Positions 26,991 through 36,504 of a stretch of DNA of 52,801 nucleotides are shown piece by piece. Position numbers and translations under genes: made by a program. The DNA comes from an uncultured Alphaproteobacteria bacterium. Its GTDB lineage: Bacteria > Pseudomonadota > Alphaproteobacteria > Methylaequorales > Methylaequoraceae. Under the pieces are notes generated by a model. That model saw nothing but the letters and a program-made list of their open reading frames with translations. It did no database searches and was not told where the DNA came from. The DNA is taken from positions 1-52,801 of the forward strand of contig CACCYL010000011.1 of NCBI GenBank assembly GCA_902550225.1. Direction: 5' to 3'. How positions within the stretch are numbered: position 1 is the first letter of the stretch; each line of letters opens with the position of its first letter.

Positions 26991-27644
26991 TTAATTTTTT
27001 TTTGCTATAAGGTAAGTTTCAGGTGACTGTTTTCTTGATGCTTTAGGTTTAAAATATTTAATATCTCTAAGCTCTATTTTCATTTTCTCAATAAGATCTC
27101 CTTGCGCACCACCTTGAAAAATTTTAGAAACTAAAAAACCGTTTGGTTTTAAAACCTCTTTAGCAATTTCTAAAACTCTTTCTATCAATGAGATAATTCT
27201 TAAATGATCAATTTTTTTGTTACCAGATGAGTTGGGCGACATATCACTCATCAAAAGTCCAACTTTATTAGTAAAATTTTTTTGAATGATTTCTTTTATA
27301 TCTTCATCAAATATATCTTTTTCTATTGACACTACGTCATCTATTTTCTCAATCTTTAATAAATCAATTCCAACTATCTTTGAAGATTTTGGACCGAATT
27401 TTTTTGCAACTTGAAGCCATCCACCTGGAGCGCAACCGAGATCTAAAATATTGTGCGAATTTTTAAGAAAATTAAATTTTTTTTCCATCTCAATTAATTT
27501 ATAGGATGACCTGGATCTGTAGCCTTCAACTTTTGATTTAATCACGAATTCATCATTTAAATGTCTTTGAAGCCATCTTGAACTTTTGGCACTTATATTT
27601 TTTTTTTTTAATTTAATTTTTTTCATGTGCTTGAAGTAAATCAC
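26991..27644 (-). CDS. rlmE: 23S rRNA 2'-O-methyltransferase RlmE (FtsJ)
   Basis: Methylates the ribose of U2552 in 23S rRNA. After a Lys-rich tail come SSRWLQRHLNDEFVIKSKVE, GYRSRSSYKLIEMEKKF (catalytic Lys), the SAM motif ILDLGCAPGGWLQVAKKFGP, catalytic Asp in LLMSDMSPNSSGNKKIDH, and the Lys in GFLVSKIFQGGAQGDLI. About 217 residues, normal. The start is taken as GTG 27644 because AAGGA lies 6-7 bases before it; an ATG at 27626 is the alternative. It overlaps ppx by 32 (or 14) bases. Confidence 0.94.
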   Translation of the reverse strand: MIYFKHMKKIKLKKKNISAKSSRWLQRHLNDEFVIKSKVEGYRSRSSYKLIEMEKKFNFLKNSHNILDLGCAPGGWLQVAKKFGPKSSKIVGIDLLKIEKIDDVVSIEKDIFDEDIKEIIQKNFTNKVGLLMSDMSPNSSGNKKIDHLRIISLIERVLEIAKEVLKPNGFLVSKIFQGGAQGDLIEKMKIELRDIKYFKPKASRKQSPETYLIAKKN

Positions 27645-28539
27645 GTAACATTCCTTCTCTCAATCCATTTTGAGAAGCTATTACTTTATTGATTGGAAAA
27701 ATATCTAATATGATGTTTAGTATTACAATCCCATTCAATAGAAGTTTATATCTTGATCCAATACATGACATTTTTTTTAAATCTCTAATCTGTAAACTTT
27801 TTATTAAATTAATTGAGTCCAAAAGTTGATTCTTGTTCATTTGATGACCCTCAATTTTTTTCAAATCAAAGAACTTCAATTTTTTATGAACAGCACATAA
27901 AGTTGTAACAGTGCTGCATGATCCAATTGACATAAATTCAAAATCTAGAAATTGGAGGAGACTATTTTTAAAAAAGTTAAAATGATCTTTTAGTTGCTTA
28001 GTAACAAATTCTTTTCCATATATATCTTCTTTTTCTGAGAGATTGATTACTCCGTATGAAATTGACTTAGAATTAAAAATTTTTTTTTCAACATCAAAAA
28101 ATGTTAATTCCGTGCTTCCGCCTCCAATATCAAAAATAATTCCCTTGTTTTTAATTTTGTCAAAATATTTTTCACAACTTTTCAAACTTAATTTGGCCTC
28201 TTCATAGGATGAAATAACTTCAACAGAAATTCCAGTTTCTTTTTTTACTTTTTCAACAAAAAAATCAGGATTTATTACTTGTCTACACGCTTCAGTTGCA
28301 ATACATCTGTAATCATTAACTTTAAATTTTAAAAGTTTTTCAGAAAATTTCTTTAAACACTTGAGTGTTTTTTCTATATTTTTTTCTGTAAATTCATTAT
28401 TGAAACTTAAGTTGCTGATCAGATTAGTTCCATAGGAATAATTATGAATTATTTTAAAATTATCTTTAATTTTTTTTACAATGGTTAATCTACAGTTATA
28501 GCTACCAATATCAATTGCCGCAAAGATTAAATTTTTCAA
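27613..28539 (-). CDS. Ppx/GppA-type phosphatase
   Basis: A 308-residue exopolyphosphatase/guanosine pentaphosphatase family protein of the short, two-lobed ASKHA-fold type. Motifs include IFAAIDIGSYNCRLTIVKK at the N-terminus, IATEACRQV, the phosphate-binding loop IIFDIGGGSTELTFFDVEKK at about residues 138-157, and SIGSCSTVTTLCAVH. It may act on polyphosphate or pppGpp; the sequence does not decide. Upstream of and coupled to rlmE, an arrangement common in Alphaproteobacteria. Confidence 0.9.
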   Translation of the reverse strand: MKNLIFAAIDIGSYNCRLTIVKKIKDNFKIIHNYSYGTNLISNLSFNNEFTEKNIEKTLKCLKKFSEKLLKFKVNDYRCIATEACRQVINPDFFVEKVKKETGISVEVISSYEEAKLSLKSCEKYFDKIKNKGIIFDIGGGSTELTFFDVEKKIFNSKSISYGVINLSEKEDIYGKEFVTKQLKDHFNFFKNSLLQFLDFEFMSIGSCSTVTTLCAVHKKLKFFDLKKIEGHQMNKNQLLDSINLIKSLQIRDLKKMSCIGSRYKLLLNGIVILNIILDIFPINKVIASQNGLREGMLRDLLQAHEKN

Positions 28540-28620
28540 CTCTTTTAATTTATTTGTTAGACTTTATCTTATTAATAATTAATTATTTAAGCAAATTCGT
28601 AATTTAATTTCAAAGATGCA

Positions 28621-29661
28621 ATGAAAATAACTGTATTAATTATTTTGTTCTCACTAGGCACAATTTTTCTCTTCCTTAAAGAGGACGATCAAGTTGATAC
28701 GATCGAAAAAATTGAAACAAAAAAACAAGTTGAAGTAAAAATGTTTAAAAAATCTAAATTTTCAAAACAAATTAAACTTAGGGGATTTAGCGAAGCTTCT
28801 AGAACTGTTATCCTTAAAGCGCAAGTAGATGGGAAAATAAGTACAAAACAATTTGATAAAGGAAATTTTTATAAAGCAGGAACCCAACTTTTATTAATCG
28901 ACCCAGAAGACAAAGTGGCAAAAGTTAAAGAGATGGAAGCACTTCTCAACCAAAGAAAAAAAGAATATGAAGTTGCAGAAAGTTTATTTAAAAAAGGATT
29001 TAGATCAGAGGTAAAATTAAGTCAATCACTTACTAATTTTGAAAATGCGCTTGCTCTCTATGAAAAGAGTCAGGTTGCTCTAAATAATACTAAAGTATCT
29101 ATGCCCTTTGATAGTACAATAGAAGATAGTTATGTTGAACTAGGTGATTATTTAAAAAAAGGTGATTCAATTGCTAAAGTAGTTGATTTGGATCCAATTT
29201 TTGTAAGCTCTACAGCCAATGAAAAAGAAATTAGTAATATACGTATTAACCAGAATGCTCGGGTAAAAATTGGTGATATTTTTTTTGATGGGATGATTAA
29301 CTATATCTCCAAAACTTCAGACCCGAATACAAGAAGTTTCAAAATACAAGTTGAAGTTCAAAATAACGATTATAAAATTCTCAGTGGCCTAACAAGTGAA
29401 ATACAAATACTTGGTCCTGCAACAGAAGCTTACTTTATACCTTCATCCTTAGTTACACTTAATAATGCAGGAAAAATTGGTGTGAAAATTATTTTTGATG
29501 ACAAAGTGAAATTTATTCCTATTCAAATTATTAGTGATACCGGTAAGGGATATTGGATCAATTCAAAAGAACTAAATAAAAACGAGTTTATTGATATAAT
29601 TATTCAGGGACAAGATTTCACAGTAGAAGGTGAACAAGTTGACGTAATTAAAAATGATTGA
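28621..29661 (+). CDS. RND efflux periplasmic adaptor (membrane fusion protein)
   Basis: A 346-residue adaptor linking an RND pump to an outer-membrane channel. The N-terminus has a hydrophobic anchor (TVLIILFSLGTIFLFL). A lipoyl half-motif in ILKAQVDGKISTKQFDKG, a short alpha-hairpin (about residues 100-150), the second half VSMPFDSTIEDSYVELGDYL, and beta-barrel/membrane-proximal parts (SKTSDPNTRSFKIQVEVQNN) follow. It ends 8 bases inside the permease gene, so the pair is co-translated. No outer-membrane channel gene is adjacent. Substrate unknown. Confidence 0.9.
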   Translation: MKITVLIILFSLGTIFLFLKEDDQVDTIEKIETKKQVEVKMFKKSKFSKQIKLRGFSEASRTVILKAQVDGKISTKQFDKGNFYKAGTQLLLIDPEDKVAKVKEMEALLNQRKKEYEVAESLFKKGFRSEVKLSQSLTNFENALALYEKSQVALNNTKVSMPFDSTIEDSYVELGDYLKKGDSIAKVVDLDPIFVSSTANEKEISNIRINQNARVKIGDIFFDGMINYISKTSDPNTRSFKIQVEVQNNDYKILSGLTSEIQILGPATEAYFIPSSLVTLNNAGKIGVKIIFDDKVKFIPIQIISDTGKGYWINSKELNKNEFIDIIIQGQDFTVEGEQVDVIKND

Positions 29662-32600
29662 AAAGTTACTTTCTCAGAGAAAATTGATATTAACCTTTTT
29701 ATTTTTCTTTATTACTTTTGGAATGTATAAGTATATTTCTCTTCCAAAAGAATCAGATCCAGACATAAGTCTTCCAGTAATTTACATCTCCTTATCTAAT
29801 CAAGGTATTTCACCAAAAGATTCTGAACGTCTACTAATCAAACCATTTGAAAGAGAACTTAAAAACATTGAAGGAGTAAAGAAAATTTCATCAACTGCCT
29901 TTTTAGGAGGGGGGAATATTGTTTTAGAATTTGATGCGGGTTTTAATTCAGATAAAGCCCTTTCTGATACAAGAGTAAAAATAGATTTAACAAAAAATAA
30001 ACTTCCAGATGAGACAGAAGAGCCTAAAGCAACTGAAGTTAATTTATCGCGATTCCCTGTTTTAGCGGTTGCTATTTCTGGAAAATTAGAAGATAGAGTC
30101 ATCCAAAAGTATTCAAAATATTTAAAAAGAAAAATTGAGAGTTTTTCAGAAGTTTTAGAGGTAACTACACTTGGAGAAAGCGAAAGAGAAGTAAAAATAA
30201 TTGTTAACCCTGATATTGTCAGAAATTACGGACTTACAGATAAAGATGTGCTTGCATCAATTGCAAAAAGTAACCTGATGATCCCAGCAGGGACATTGAG
30301 CAATGAAAAAGGAAGTTTTAATTTAAAAATTCCTAGTTTAATTGAAAACAGAGAAGATCTTTTAAATATTCCAATAAAATCAACCACTGATGCTGTGGTA
30401 ACTCTAGATGATATAGCAGAGATAAGAGATTCTTTCAAAGATAAATTAGGCTTTGCAAGAAATAACGGACAAAATGCAATTATTCTAGAAATTTCTAAAA
30501 GAACTGGAGAAAACATAATTGAGACAATTAACAAAATTAAGGATTTAATTAAAAATGAAAAAAAAGTTTTACCAAAAGCTTTGAATATTGGAATTTTCCA
30601 AGACGAATCAGAGAAAATAAAAACTCAAATTAAAGATCTAGAAAATAATGTAATACTTGCGACATTGATAGTATTGGTAATTATTATTCTTTTTATGGGC
30701 TGGAAGTCAGCTTTTTTAGTGAGTGTATCTATTCCTTCATCATTTTTATTATCAATGATTATTCTTTCTTTTTTCAATGTAACAATTAACGTTGTAGTTC
30801 TTTTTGCGTTAATTCTATCAGTTGGTATTTTAATAGATGGAGCAATTATTGTTGTAGAATACGCCAACAGAAGAGCAAGTGAAGGGATTGATAAAAAAAA
30901 AGTATTTGTATTATCTGCAAAAAAAATGTTTATACCTGTATTGGCTTCGACTTTAACCACTTTAGCGGCTTTTTTTCCTCTAATATTTTGGCCAGGAGTT
31001 GCAGGTGAATTTATGTTTTTTCTTCCAGTAACATTATTGGCAGTTCTTTCATCTTCATTGCTCATGGCGTTAATTTTTATTCCAACAATTGGTGGAATTT
31101 TTGGATTTGATAAATCTTTAAACCAACAAAATTTAAAAAATCTCACTCTTCTAGAAAGTGGAGATCTTAATCAAATAAAAGGTTTGCAGTCAAAATACAT
31201 TAAAATTATGAGATATTCATTGGACAATCCAAAAAAACTAATAACATTAACATTGGTTTTTTTAGTCTTCACACAATTCTTATACGTGAGATTTGGAAAA
31301 GGAGTGGAGTACTTTCCTCCTATTGAGCCTGACTATGCTGAAATTGTTGTTCACGCAAGAGGCAATTATTCGCCAATCGAGAAAGATGAAATTTTAAAAA
31401 AAGTTGAGAATACGATTATTGAAAATCAATATATAAGAAATCTTTACTCACGAAGTGGAACAATAAAAGGTCAAAAGAGAAGTGAATCTGAAGATATCAT
31501 TGGCAGTATTAAAATAGAATTAATAAATTGGAAAAATAGACCTAAAGCAAATCAAATTTTAAATGATTTAAAAATACAAACTAAAAATTTTCCAGGAATT
31601 TATATCGAATTTATTGAAAAGAAGGATGGCCCTCCAAAAGACAGAGATGTTGAAATTAAAATAGTAAATGCTAAATTAAAAAATTTAAATTCTGATTCAC
31701 AAAATCTTTTAAATTTTCTTAAAACAAACTCATGGATAAAAAATATTGATTCTGATATCAACAATCCTGGCATTGAATGGGAATTAATTATTGATAGAGA
31801 ACAAGCGGATAAACATGGTGTAGATATTCAAACAGTAGGAGATGCAATACAAATGTTAACGCATGGTTTGAAAGTAACAGAATTTATGCCCGAGGATAGC
31901 GATGAAGAAATAGACATCGTTGTAAAATATGACAAACCTTTTAGGACTTTAGATGAACTAGATCAAATACTTATTCAAGGAAAAAATGGAGCAGTGTCTT
32001 TGAGTTTATTTGTAAAAAGGATTCCTAAAAAGAAAATTGGCAAAATAACTAGATACTCTAATATCAATTCAAAGACAATAAAGTTTGACGTAAAGGAAGG
32101 ATTTATAAGCAATAATAAAGTTAAGGAAATTAAATCGTGGTTGTTTAATAACAAAGACTCTTTTGAATCAAAAATTATTTTCATAGGTCAAGAACAAGAT
32201 CAAAGAGAAGCAAAAGAATTTTTAATTAAAGCTTTTTTTATTTCAGTTTTCTTAATAACAATTATCTTAATTGCAACATTTAATAGTTTCTATTATTGTT
32301 TAATTATTTTAACTGCAATAATCTTCTCAACTATTGGCGTAATGATAGGATTAATTTTAACGAATAAACCGTTTGGAATTGTTATGAGTGGAATTGGAGT
32401 CATAGCTTTAGCTGGCATAGTGGTCAACAATAATATAGTTTTATTAGATACTTACAAAAGTTTGAGGAAAAAAGGTGAAAGTGTTCGTGAAGCTATTATT
32501 AGAACAGGAGTGCAAAGACTCAGACCAGTTTTATTAACCACTCTTACAACTTTTTTTGGATTAATTCCAATGGCTATTGGACTTAACATAAATTTTATAG

Positions 32601-32758
32601 ATACAGAGGTGAACTTTGGTAGTCCAAGTTCGCAGTGGTGGATTCAGTTATCAAATGCCATGGTTTTCGGTGTAATGTTTTCATTTATTTTAACTTTAAT
32701 CATCACACCATGCTTGATTTATGTAGGAGAAAAGTCAAAGGTGTTTAGTTCTTCTTGA
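29654..32758 (+). CDS. RND efflux permease (HAE1-type)
   Basis: A 1,034-residue inner-membrane proton antiporter with the duplicated RND fold: TM1 near residues 11-27, a large periplasmic loop, TM2-6 at about 333-475 (including VGILIDGAIIVVEYANRRAS with the proton-relay acidic residues), TM7 at about 527-543, a second loop, and TM8-12 at about 855-1025 (GVIALAGIVVNNNIVLLDTY). LRPVLLTTLTTFFGLIPMAI is the conserved motif near the end. The 3' end overlaps the convergent pssA gene by 14 bases. Likely exports lipophilic compounds; substrate not predictable. Confidence 0.94.
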   Translation: MIEKLLSQRKLILTFLFFFITFGMYKYISLPKESDPDISLPVIYISLSNQGISPKDSERLLIKPFERELKNIEGVKKISSTAFLGGGNIVLEFDAGFNSDKALSDTRVKIDLTKNKLPDETEEPKATEVNLSRFPVLAVAISGKLEDRVIQKYSKYLKRKIESFSEVLEVTTLGESEREVKIIVNPDIVRNYGLTDKDVLASIAKSNLMIPAGTLSNEKGSFNLKIPSLIENREDLLNIPIKSTTDAVVTLDDIAEIRDSFKDKLGFARNNGQNAIILEISKRTGENIIETINKIKDLIKNEKKVLPKALNIGIFQDESEKIKTQIKDLENNVILATLIVLVIIILFMGWKSAFLVSVSIPSSFLLSMIILSFFNVTINVVVLFALILSVGILIDGAIIVVEYANRRASEGIDKKKVFVLSAKKMFIPVLASTLTTLAAFFPLIFWPGVAGEFMFFLPVTLLAVLSSSLLMALIFIPTIGGIFGFDKSLNQQNLKNLTLLESGDLNQIKGLQSKYIKIMRYSLDNPKKLITLTLVFLVFTQFLYVRFGKGVEYFPPIEPDYAEIVVHARGNYSPIEKDEILKKVENTIIENQYIRNLYSRSGTIKGQKRSESEDIIGSIKIELINWKNRPKANQILNDLKIQTKNFPGIYIEFIEKKDGPPKDRDVEIKIVNAKLKNLNSDSQNLLNFLKTNSWIKNIDSDINNPGIEWELIIDREQADKHGVDIQTVGDAIQMLTHGLKVTEFMPEDSDEEIDIVVKYDKPFRTLDELDQILIQGKNGAVSLSLFVKRIPKKKIGKITRYSNINSKTIKFDVKEGFISNNKVKEIKSWLFNNKDSFESKIIFIGQEQDQREAKEFLIKAFFISVFLITIILIATFNSFYYCLIILTAIIFSTIGVMIGLILTNKPFGIVMSGIGVIALAGIVVNNNIVLLDTYKSLRKKGESVREAIIRTGVQRLRPVLLTTLTTFFGLIPMAIGLNINFIDTEVNFGSPSSQWWIQLSNAMVFGVMFSFILTLIITPCLIYVGEKSKVFSSS

Positions 32759-33461
32759 AGTCAATTATTGCAAATGGAATACTAAGAAAATAAACTATAA
32801 TTAAAATTATCATTGCTAACCAAAAGTCAGTTAGTAAAAGAGATAAAAAACTAGCCAGCAAAACAATCAGAAGAGATATAATTCTTTTCTCAAACCTTAA
32901 TCCTTTTAGTGAGTAAGTAGGAATGTTCGTTATCATTAAAATAGCTGGAATGAATAAATAAAACTTCATAATAAACTCATTTGCTTCAAGTGGAGTATCA
33001 AACCTAAAAAAAAACATCAAAGGAAGAAGAGTTAGTCCGGCTGCAGCAGGGGTTGAAACCCCGGAGAAGAATTTTATTTTTTTCAAATCATTTTTATCCT
33101 CAAAATTTGAAAGATTAAATTTCGCAAGTCTTGACGAAGAACAAATTGCATAAAATATAACGACGGCCCAACTACTTTCCATGAACAAAGACCTAGACCA
33201 AAGATAAACAACGATGGCTGGTGCAATTCCAAAACTTATAAAATCAGATAATGAATCTAACTCAACTCCAAAGTCTGAATTGGTTTTTAGCAGCCGTGCT
33301 AGTTTTCCATCAATATTATCTAAAAATGAAGCAAAAACAATAAGTGAAACTGCAATCTGCCATTTTTGGTCAATTGCAAATTTGATTGCGGTTAGACCAA
33401 AAGTTAAAGAAATAAAAGTAAATAAATTTGGTATCAAACTTCTTAAGGGCAGTTTTTTCAT
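32745..33461 (-). CDS. pssA: CDP-diacylglycerol-serine O-phosphatidyltransferase
   Basis: Makes phosphatidylserine from CDP-diacylglycerol and serine. The 238-residue membrane protein carries the CDP-alcohol phosphotransferase motif D-x2-D-G-x2-A-R-x8-G-x3-D-x3-D, read as DNIDGKLARLLKTNSDFG followed by VELDSLSDF at about residues 47-73. It has about six or seven helices and starts MKKLPLRSLIPNLFTFISLT, as in the PssA type II family. It follows psd by 3 bases, so both steps to phosphatidylethanolamine are in one operon. Confidence 0.94.
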   Translation of the reverse strand: MKKLPLRSLIPNLFTFISLTFGLTAIKFAIDQKWQIAVSLIVFASFLDNIDGKLARLLKTNSDFGVELDSLSDFISFGIAPAIVVYLWSRSLFMESSWAVVIFYAICSSSRLAKFNLSNFEDKNDLKKIKFFSGVSTPAAAGLTLLPLMFFFRFDTPLEANEFIMKFYLFIPAILMITNIPTYSLKGLRFEKRIISLLIVLLASFLSLLLTDFWLAMIILIIVYFLSIPFAIIDFKKN

Positions 33462-33464
33462 ACT

Positions 33465-34196
33465 TCACTTTTTTACATCTTTATTGTCGAATTCTGCAAG
33501 TATTGTTTCTCCAGCCACAGAAATTTGATTTTCTAATGAATTGATCTTAAAACTTTCTGGAACATACAAGTCAACCCTACTTCCAAACCTAATGATACCA
33601 AATCTATCACCTATATTAACTGACTGATTTTCTTCTAATTCACATTTAATTCTCCTGGCTACTAATCCGGCAATTTGAACAACATAGACAAAAACATCTC
33701 TTTTAATTTCAATTTTAGAAATCATTCTTTCATTTTTTTTACTTGATTTATCTAATGAAGCATTGAAAAATGCTCCTGGTACATATTTAAGCCATATAAC
33801 TTTTCCTGAAACAGGTATTCTATTTACATGAACGTTAAAAACATTCATGAAAATCGAAATTTTATTCATTTTTTTTTGTTTATCTTCTGTAAGATTTTCA
33901 GGAACCAACTCAGTCGAAATAGACAAAATTTTACCATCAGCAGGAGCAACTAGTATGTTATCTTTTTTTGGAGTTACTCTTTCTGGATCTCTGAAAAAAT
34001 ATACACACCAAATTGTGAGAATAACACCTATCCATCCTAGAAAATTTGAAAGAGTAGAGAAAATTACCGTACAAACAATGAATAGTATAATAAAAGGATA
34101 TCCTGCCCTATGAATTGGAGGAATAATGCTTTTTAATAAATCAATATCTTTCAAAAAATCGCCAAATTTGTCGAAAAAATCTTTTTGTTTATTCAT
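33465..34196 (-). CDS. psd: Phosphatidylserine decarboxylase proenzyme
   Basis: Decarboxylates phosphatidylserine to phosphatidylethanolamine. It is the short (243-residue) proenzyme type found in Alphaproteobacteria. Two hydrophobic segments lie near residues 28-65. Conserved sequences include VYFFRDPERVTPKKDNILVA, PADGKILSIS, FMNVFNVHVNRIPVSGKVIW, and the C-terminal GIIRFGSRVDLYVP where self-cleavage at Gly-Ser produces the pyruvoyl group. It begins inside the last codons of the LysM gene (8-base overlap) and precedes pssA. Confidence 0.95.
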   Translation of the reverse strand: MNKQKDFFDKFGDFLKDIDLLKSIIPPIHRAGYPFIILFIVCTVIFSTLSNFLGWIGVILTIWCVYFFRDPERVTPKKDNILVAPADGKILSISTELVPENLTEDKQKKMNKISIFMNVFNVHVNRIPVSGKVIWLKYVPGAFFNASLDKSSKKNERMISKIEIKRDVFVYVVQIAGLVARRIKCELEENQSVNIGDRFGIIRFGSRVDLYVPESFKINSLENQISVAGETILAEFDNKDVKK

Positions 34197-35169
34197 ATAA
34201 TTTCTTTTTTCTTTTATTTGGAATGTTAAAAACTTGTCCGGGATATATTAAGTTTGGGTTTTTGATTTTTCTTAAATTATTTTTATAAATTTCTGTATAA
34301 AATACACCTCCACCTAAAGTTTTTCTTGCAATCCTCCATAGACTATTTCCTTTCTGAACAATAATTCTATCATCATAAAATTCAAAACTCGTTTTCTTAA
34401 ACCTTTTCTGAATCTCATTCTCATTATATGTAAGTATTAGAGTTTCATCATTTATTTTTGCTTTTATAGAAATCTCTTCATTCGAATAATCATTCTTTCT
34501 TATGATAAATTTCCATATCCCGTTTTCATTTGATTTTGTATTTCCCAAAGATTCTGCTGACTTAAAAATTTCAATTTCTGTATTTGGAATAGTCCTTCCA
34601 GAGATAATAACAAGACCAGGCGGGGAATAACTCAAAACATCAAGTGTTATAGAATCATTAATTTTTTCAAGATTTAACATATCTATACTTTCAACGTCAC
34701 TATTTAAAACTCTGGCAACCTTAGGAACACTATTTTCTTCGCTATCAACTAAAACAATGACTGTCTGGTCAGAGAGTGAAGATGTGTTAAGGTCATTTTT
34801 GTATTGTAGTTTAAATTTTTTAATACCACTTTTAATCGGAAATCCACTAACCCATATCCATTCTCCGTTTTCATCAGAACTAACTTCAGCGATAATTTCT
34901 TCTCCATCAAATAATTCAATTGTTTCATTTGGTTCTGACTTTCCAGCCATCACAACATCTCCATTTTTAGAAATCCTTACAATATCGAAGGTTAATAGAG
35001 AAGCATTGTAACTTTGAAGTGTTTGAGGTACTAGATCTGAATAAAGATCTTCTTTCTTATTAACATTAATTTCTCTTTTAAAAATGTTTTCTTGTAAGAC
35101 AGGAAATAAAAAATAAAATAGAATTAAACTCGAAGATAATATTGATAATGTTATAAATTCTTTTTTCAT
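34189..35169 (-). CDS. LysM protein with Ig-like repeats, membrane-anchored
   Basis: A 326-residue envelope protein. An N-terminal hydrophobic helix (LSILSSSLILFYFLFPVL) anchors it. Two Ig-like modules follow at about residues 65-140 and 175-255, each with a G-x-(S/T)-x-PN-x-x-(I/E)-E-(L/I)-F pattern (VVMAGKSEPNETIELFDGEE; VIISGRTIPNTEIEIFKSAE). The last 50 residues are a LysM domain (DRIIVQKGNSLWRIARKTLG to LIYPGQVFNIP), which binds peptidoglycan. Similar proteins are common in Alphaproteobacteria. First gene of the LysM-psd-pssA set; divergent from icd. Confidence 0.88.
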   Translation of the reverse strand: MKKEFITLSILSSSLILFYFLFPVLQENIFKREINVNKKEDLYSDLVPQTLQSYNASLLTFDIVRISKNGDVVMAGKSEPNETIELFDGEEIIAEVSSDENGEWIWVSGFPIKSGIKKFKLQYKNDLNTSSLSDQTVIVLVDSEENSVPKVARVLNSDVESIDMLNLEKINDSITLDVLSYSPPGLVIISGRTIPNTEIEIFKSAESLGNTKSNENGIWKFIIRKNDYSNEEISIKAKINDETLILTYNENEIQKRFKKTSFEFYDDRIIVQKGNSLWRIARKTLGGGVFYTEIYKNNLRKIKNPNLIYPGQVFNIPNKRKKKLYE

Positions 35170-35304
35170 AAACGTACTTTTACTTTAATAATATAACTTA
35201 ATTCCTAGTTTCCAATGTTATTTATTTTTTTTTGTAAGTTATTAAATTAAAAATGAACGAATTTATGATTAAGACTTAGCTTATAGAATTTAATTGAATC
35301 GCTA

Positions 35305-36504
35305 ATGCCAAAAATTGTTGTAAAAAATAAAATTGTAAATCTGAACGGCGATGAAATGGCAAGAGTTTTATGGAACAAAATTGAGAATGAATTAATTCTA
35401 CCCTACCTTGAATTAAAACTATCAAATTTCGATCTTAGTATTACAAATCGCGATGAAACAAATGATCAAGTAACTTCTGATGCTGCCAATGAAATAAAAA
35501 AAATAAATGTTGGATTGAAATGTGCAACAATCACTCCTGACGATAAAAGAGTTAAAGAATATAATTTAAAGAAGAAATATCCTTCTCCTAATGGAACCAT
35601 AAGAAATATTTTGAAAGGAACAATTTTTCGAGAACCTATAATGATTGATAAAATACCCAAGATTGTTGATCATTGGAACAAACCAGTAATCATAGCTCGT
35701 CATGCATTCGGTGATATTTATAGATCCAAAGAAATAGTTGTAAATAAAAAAGGGAAACTTACAATTTGTTTTGAAGATGAAGATGGAAATAAAGAAGAAA
35801 AATTAATACACAATTTTGAAACAGGTGGTGTTGGTCTTGCATACTTTAATGTGTTTGAGTCAATCAATGATTTTGCAAATTCTTGTTTTAATTTTGCATG
35901 TAAAAGAAAAGTTTCACTTTTCTTATCAACAAAAAATACAATTTTACAAAAATATGATGAAAGCTTTAAACAAATATTTGACGATGTATTTAAAAAATTT
36001 AAAAAAGAATTTGAAAAAAATAACTTAACTTATCAACATAGATTAATAGACGATATGGTAGCGTGTCTTATGAAATGGAGTGGTGGGTTTATATGGGCAT
36101 GTAAGAATTATGATGGTGATGTTATGTCTGATCTAGTTGCTCAAGGTTATGGCTCATTGGGATTAATGACCTCTGTATTACAGAGTCCAGACGGAAAAAT
36201 ATTAAAATCAGAAGCAGCACACGGAACAATTACTAGCCACTTCAGACAACACCAACAGGGTATTCAAACTTCGACAAATCCAATAGCATCTATTTTTGCC
36301 TGGACAAGAGCTTTAAAACAAAGAGCAATCATTGATAATAACTCTGGTTTATTAAAATTCTCTGAAAATTTAGAAAATATTTGCATAGAAACAATTGATA
36401 ACGGTTTTATGACAAAAGATTTAGCACTGATGTGTGGACCAGAGCAAAAATGGATTACTACAAATGAATTTTTCGACATTGTTAAGAACAAAATCGAAAA
36501 TTAA
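35305..36504 (+). CDS. icd: Isocitrate dehydrogenase (NADP)
   Basis: Oxidises isocitrate to 2-oxoglutarate in the TCA cycle. The 399-residue protein belongs to the homodimeric, eukaryote-like NADP-dependent subfamily: NLNGDEMARVLWNKIENELI at the start, the substrate loop SPNGTIRNILKGTIFREPI at about residues 94-112, metal-binding Asp in LIDDMVACLMKWSGGFIWAC, and the NADP site SEAAHGTITSHFRQHQQG. Full length. Its stop overlaps that of alaS by 4 bases on the other strand. The 135-bp divergent spacer from the LysM gene should hold its promoter. Confidence 0.96.
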   Translation: MPKIVVKNKIVNLNGDEMARVLWNKIENELILPYLELKLSNFDLSITNRDETNDQVTSDAANEIKKINVGLKCATITPDDKRVKEYNLKKKYPSPNGTIRNILKGTIFREPIMIDKIPKIVDHWNKPVIIARHAFGDIYRSKEIVVNKKGKLTICFEDEDGNKEEKLIHNFETGGVGLAYFNVFESINDFANSCFNFACKRKVSLFLSTKNTILQKYDESFKQIFDDVFKKFKKEFEKNNLTYQHRLIDDMVACLMKWSGGFIWACKNYDGDVMSDLVAQGYGSLGLMTSVLQSPDGKILKSEAAHGTITSHFRQHQQGIQTSTNPIASIFAWTRALKQRAIIDNNSGLLKFSENLENICIETIDNGFMTKDLALMCGPEQKWITTNEFFDIVKNKIEN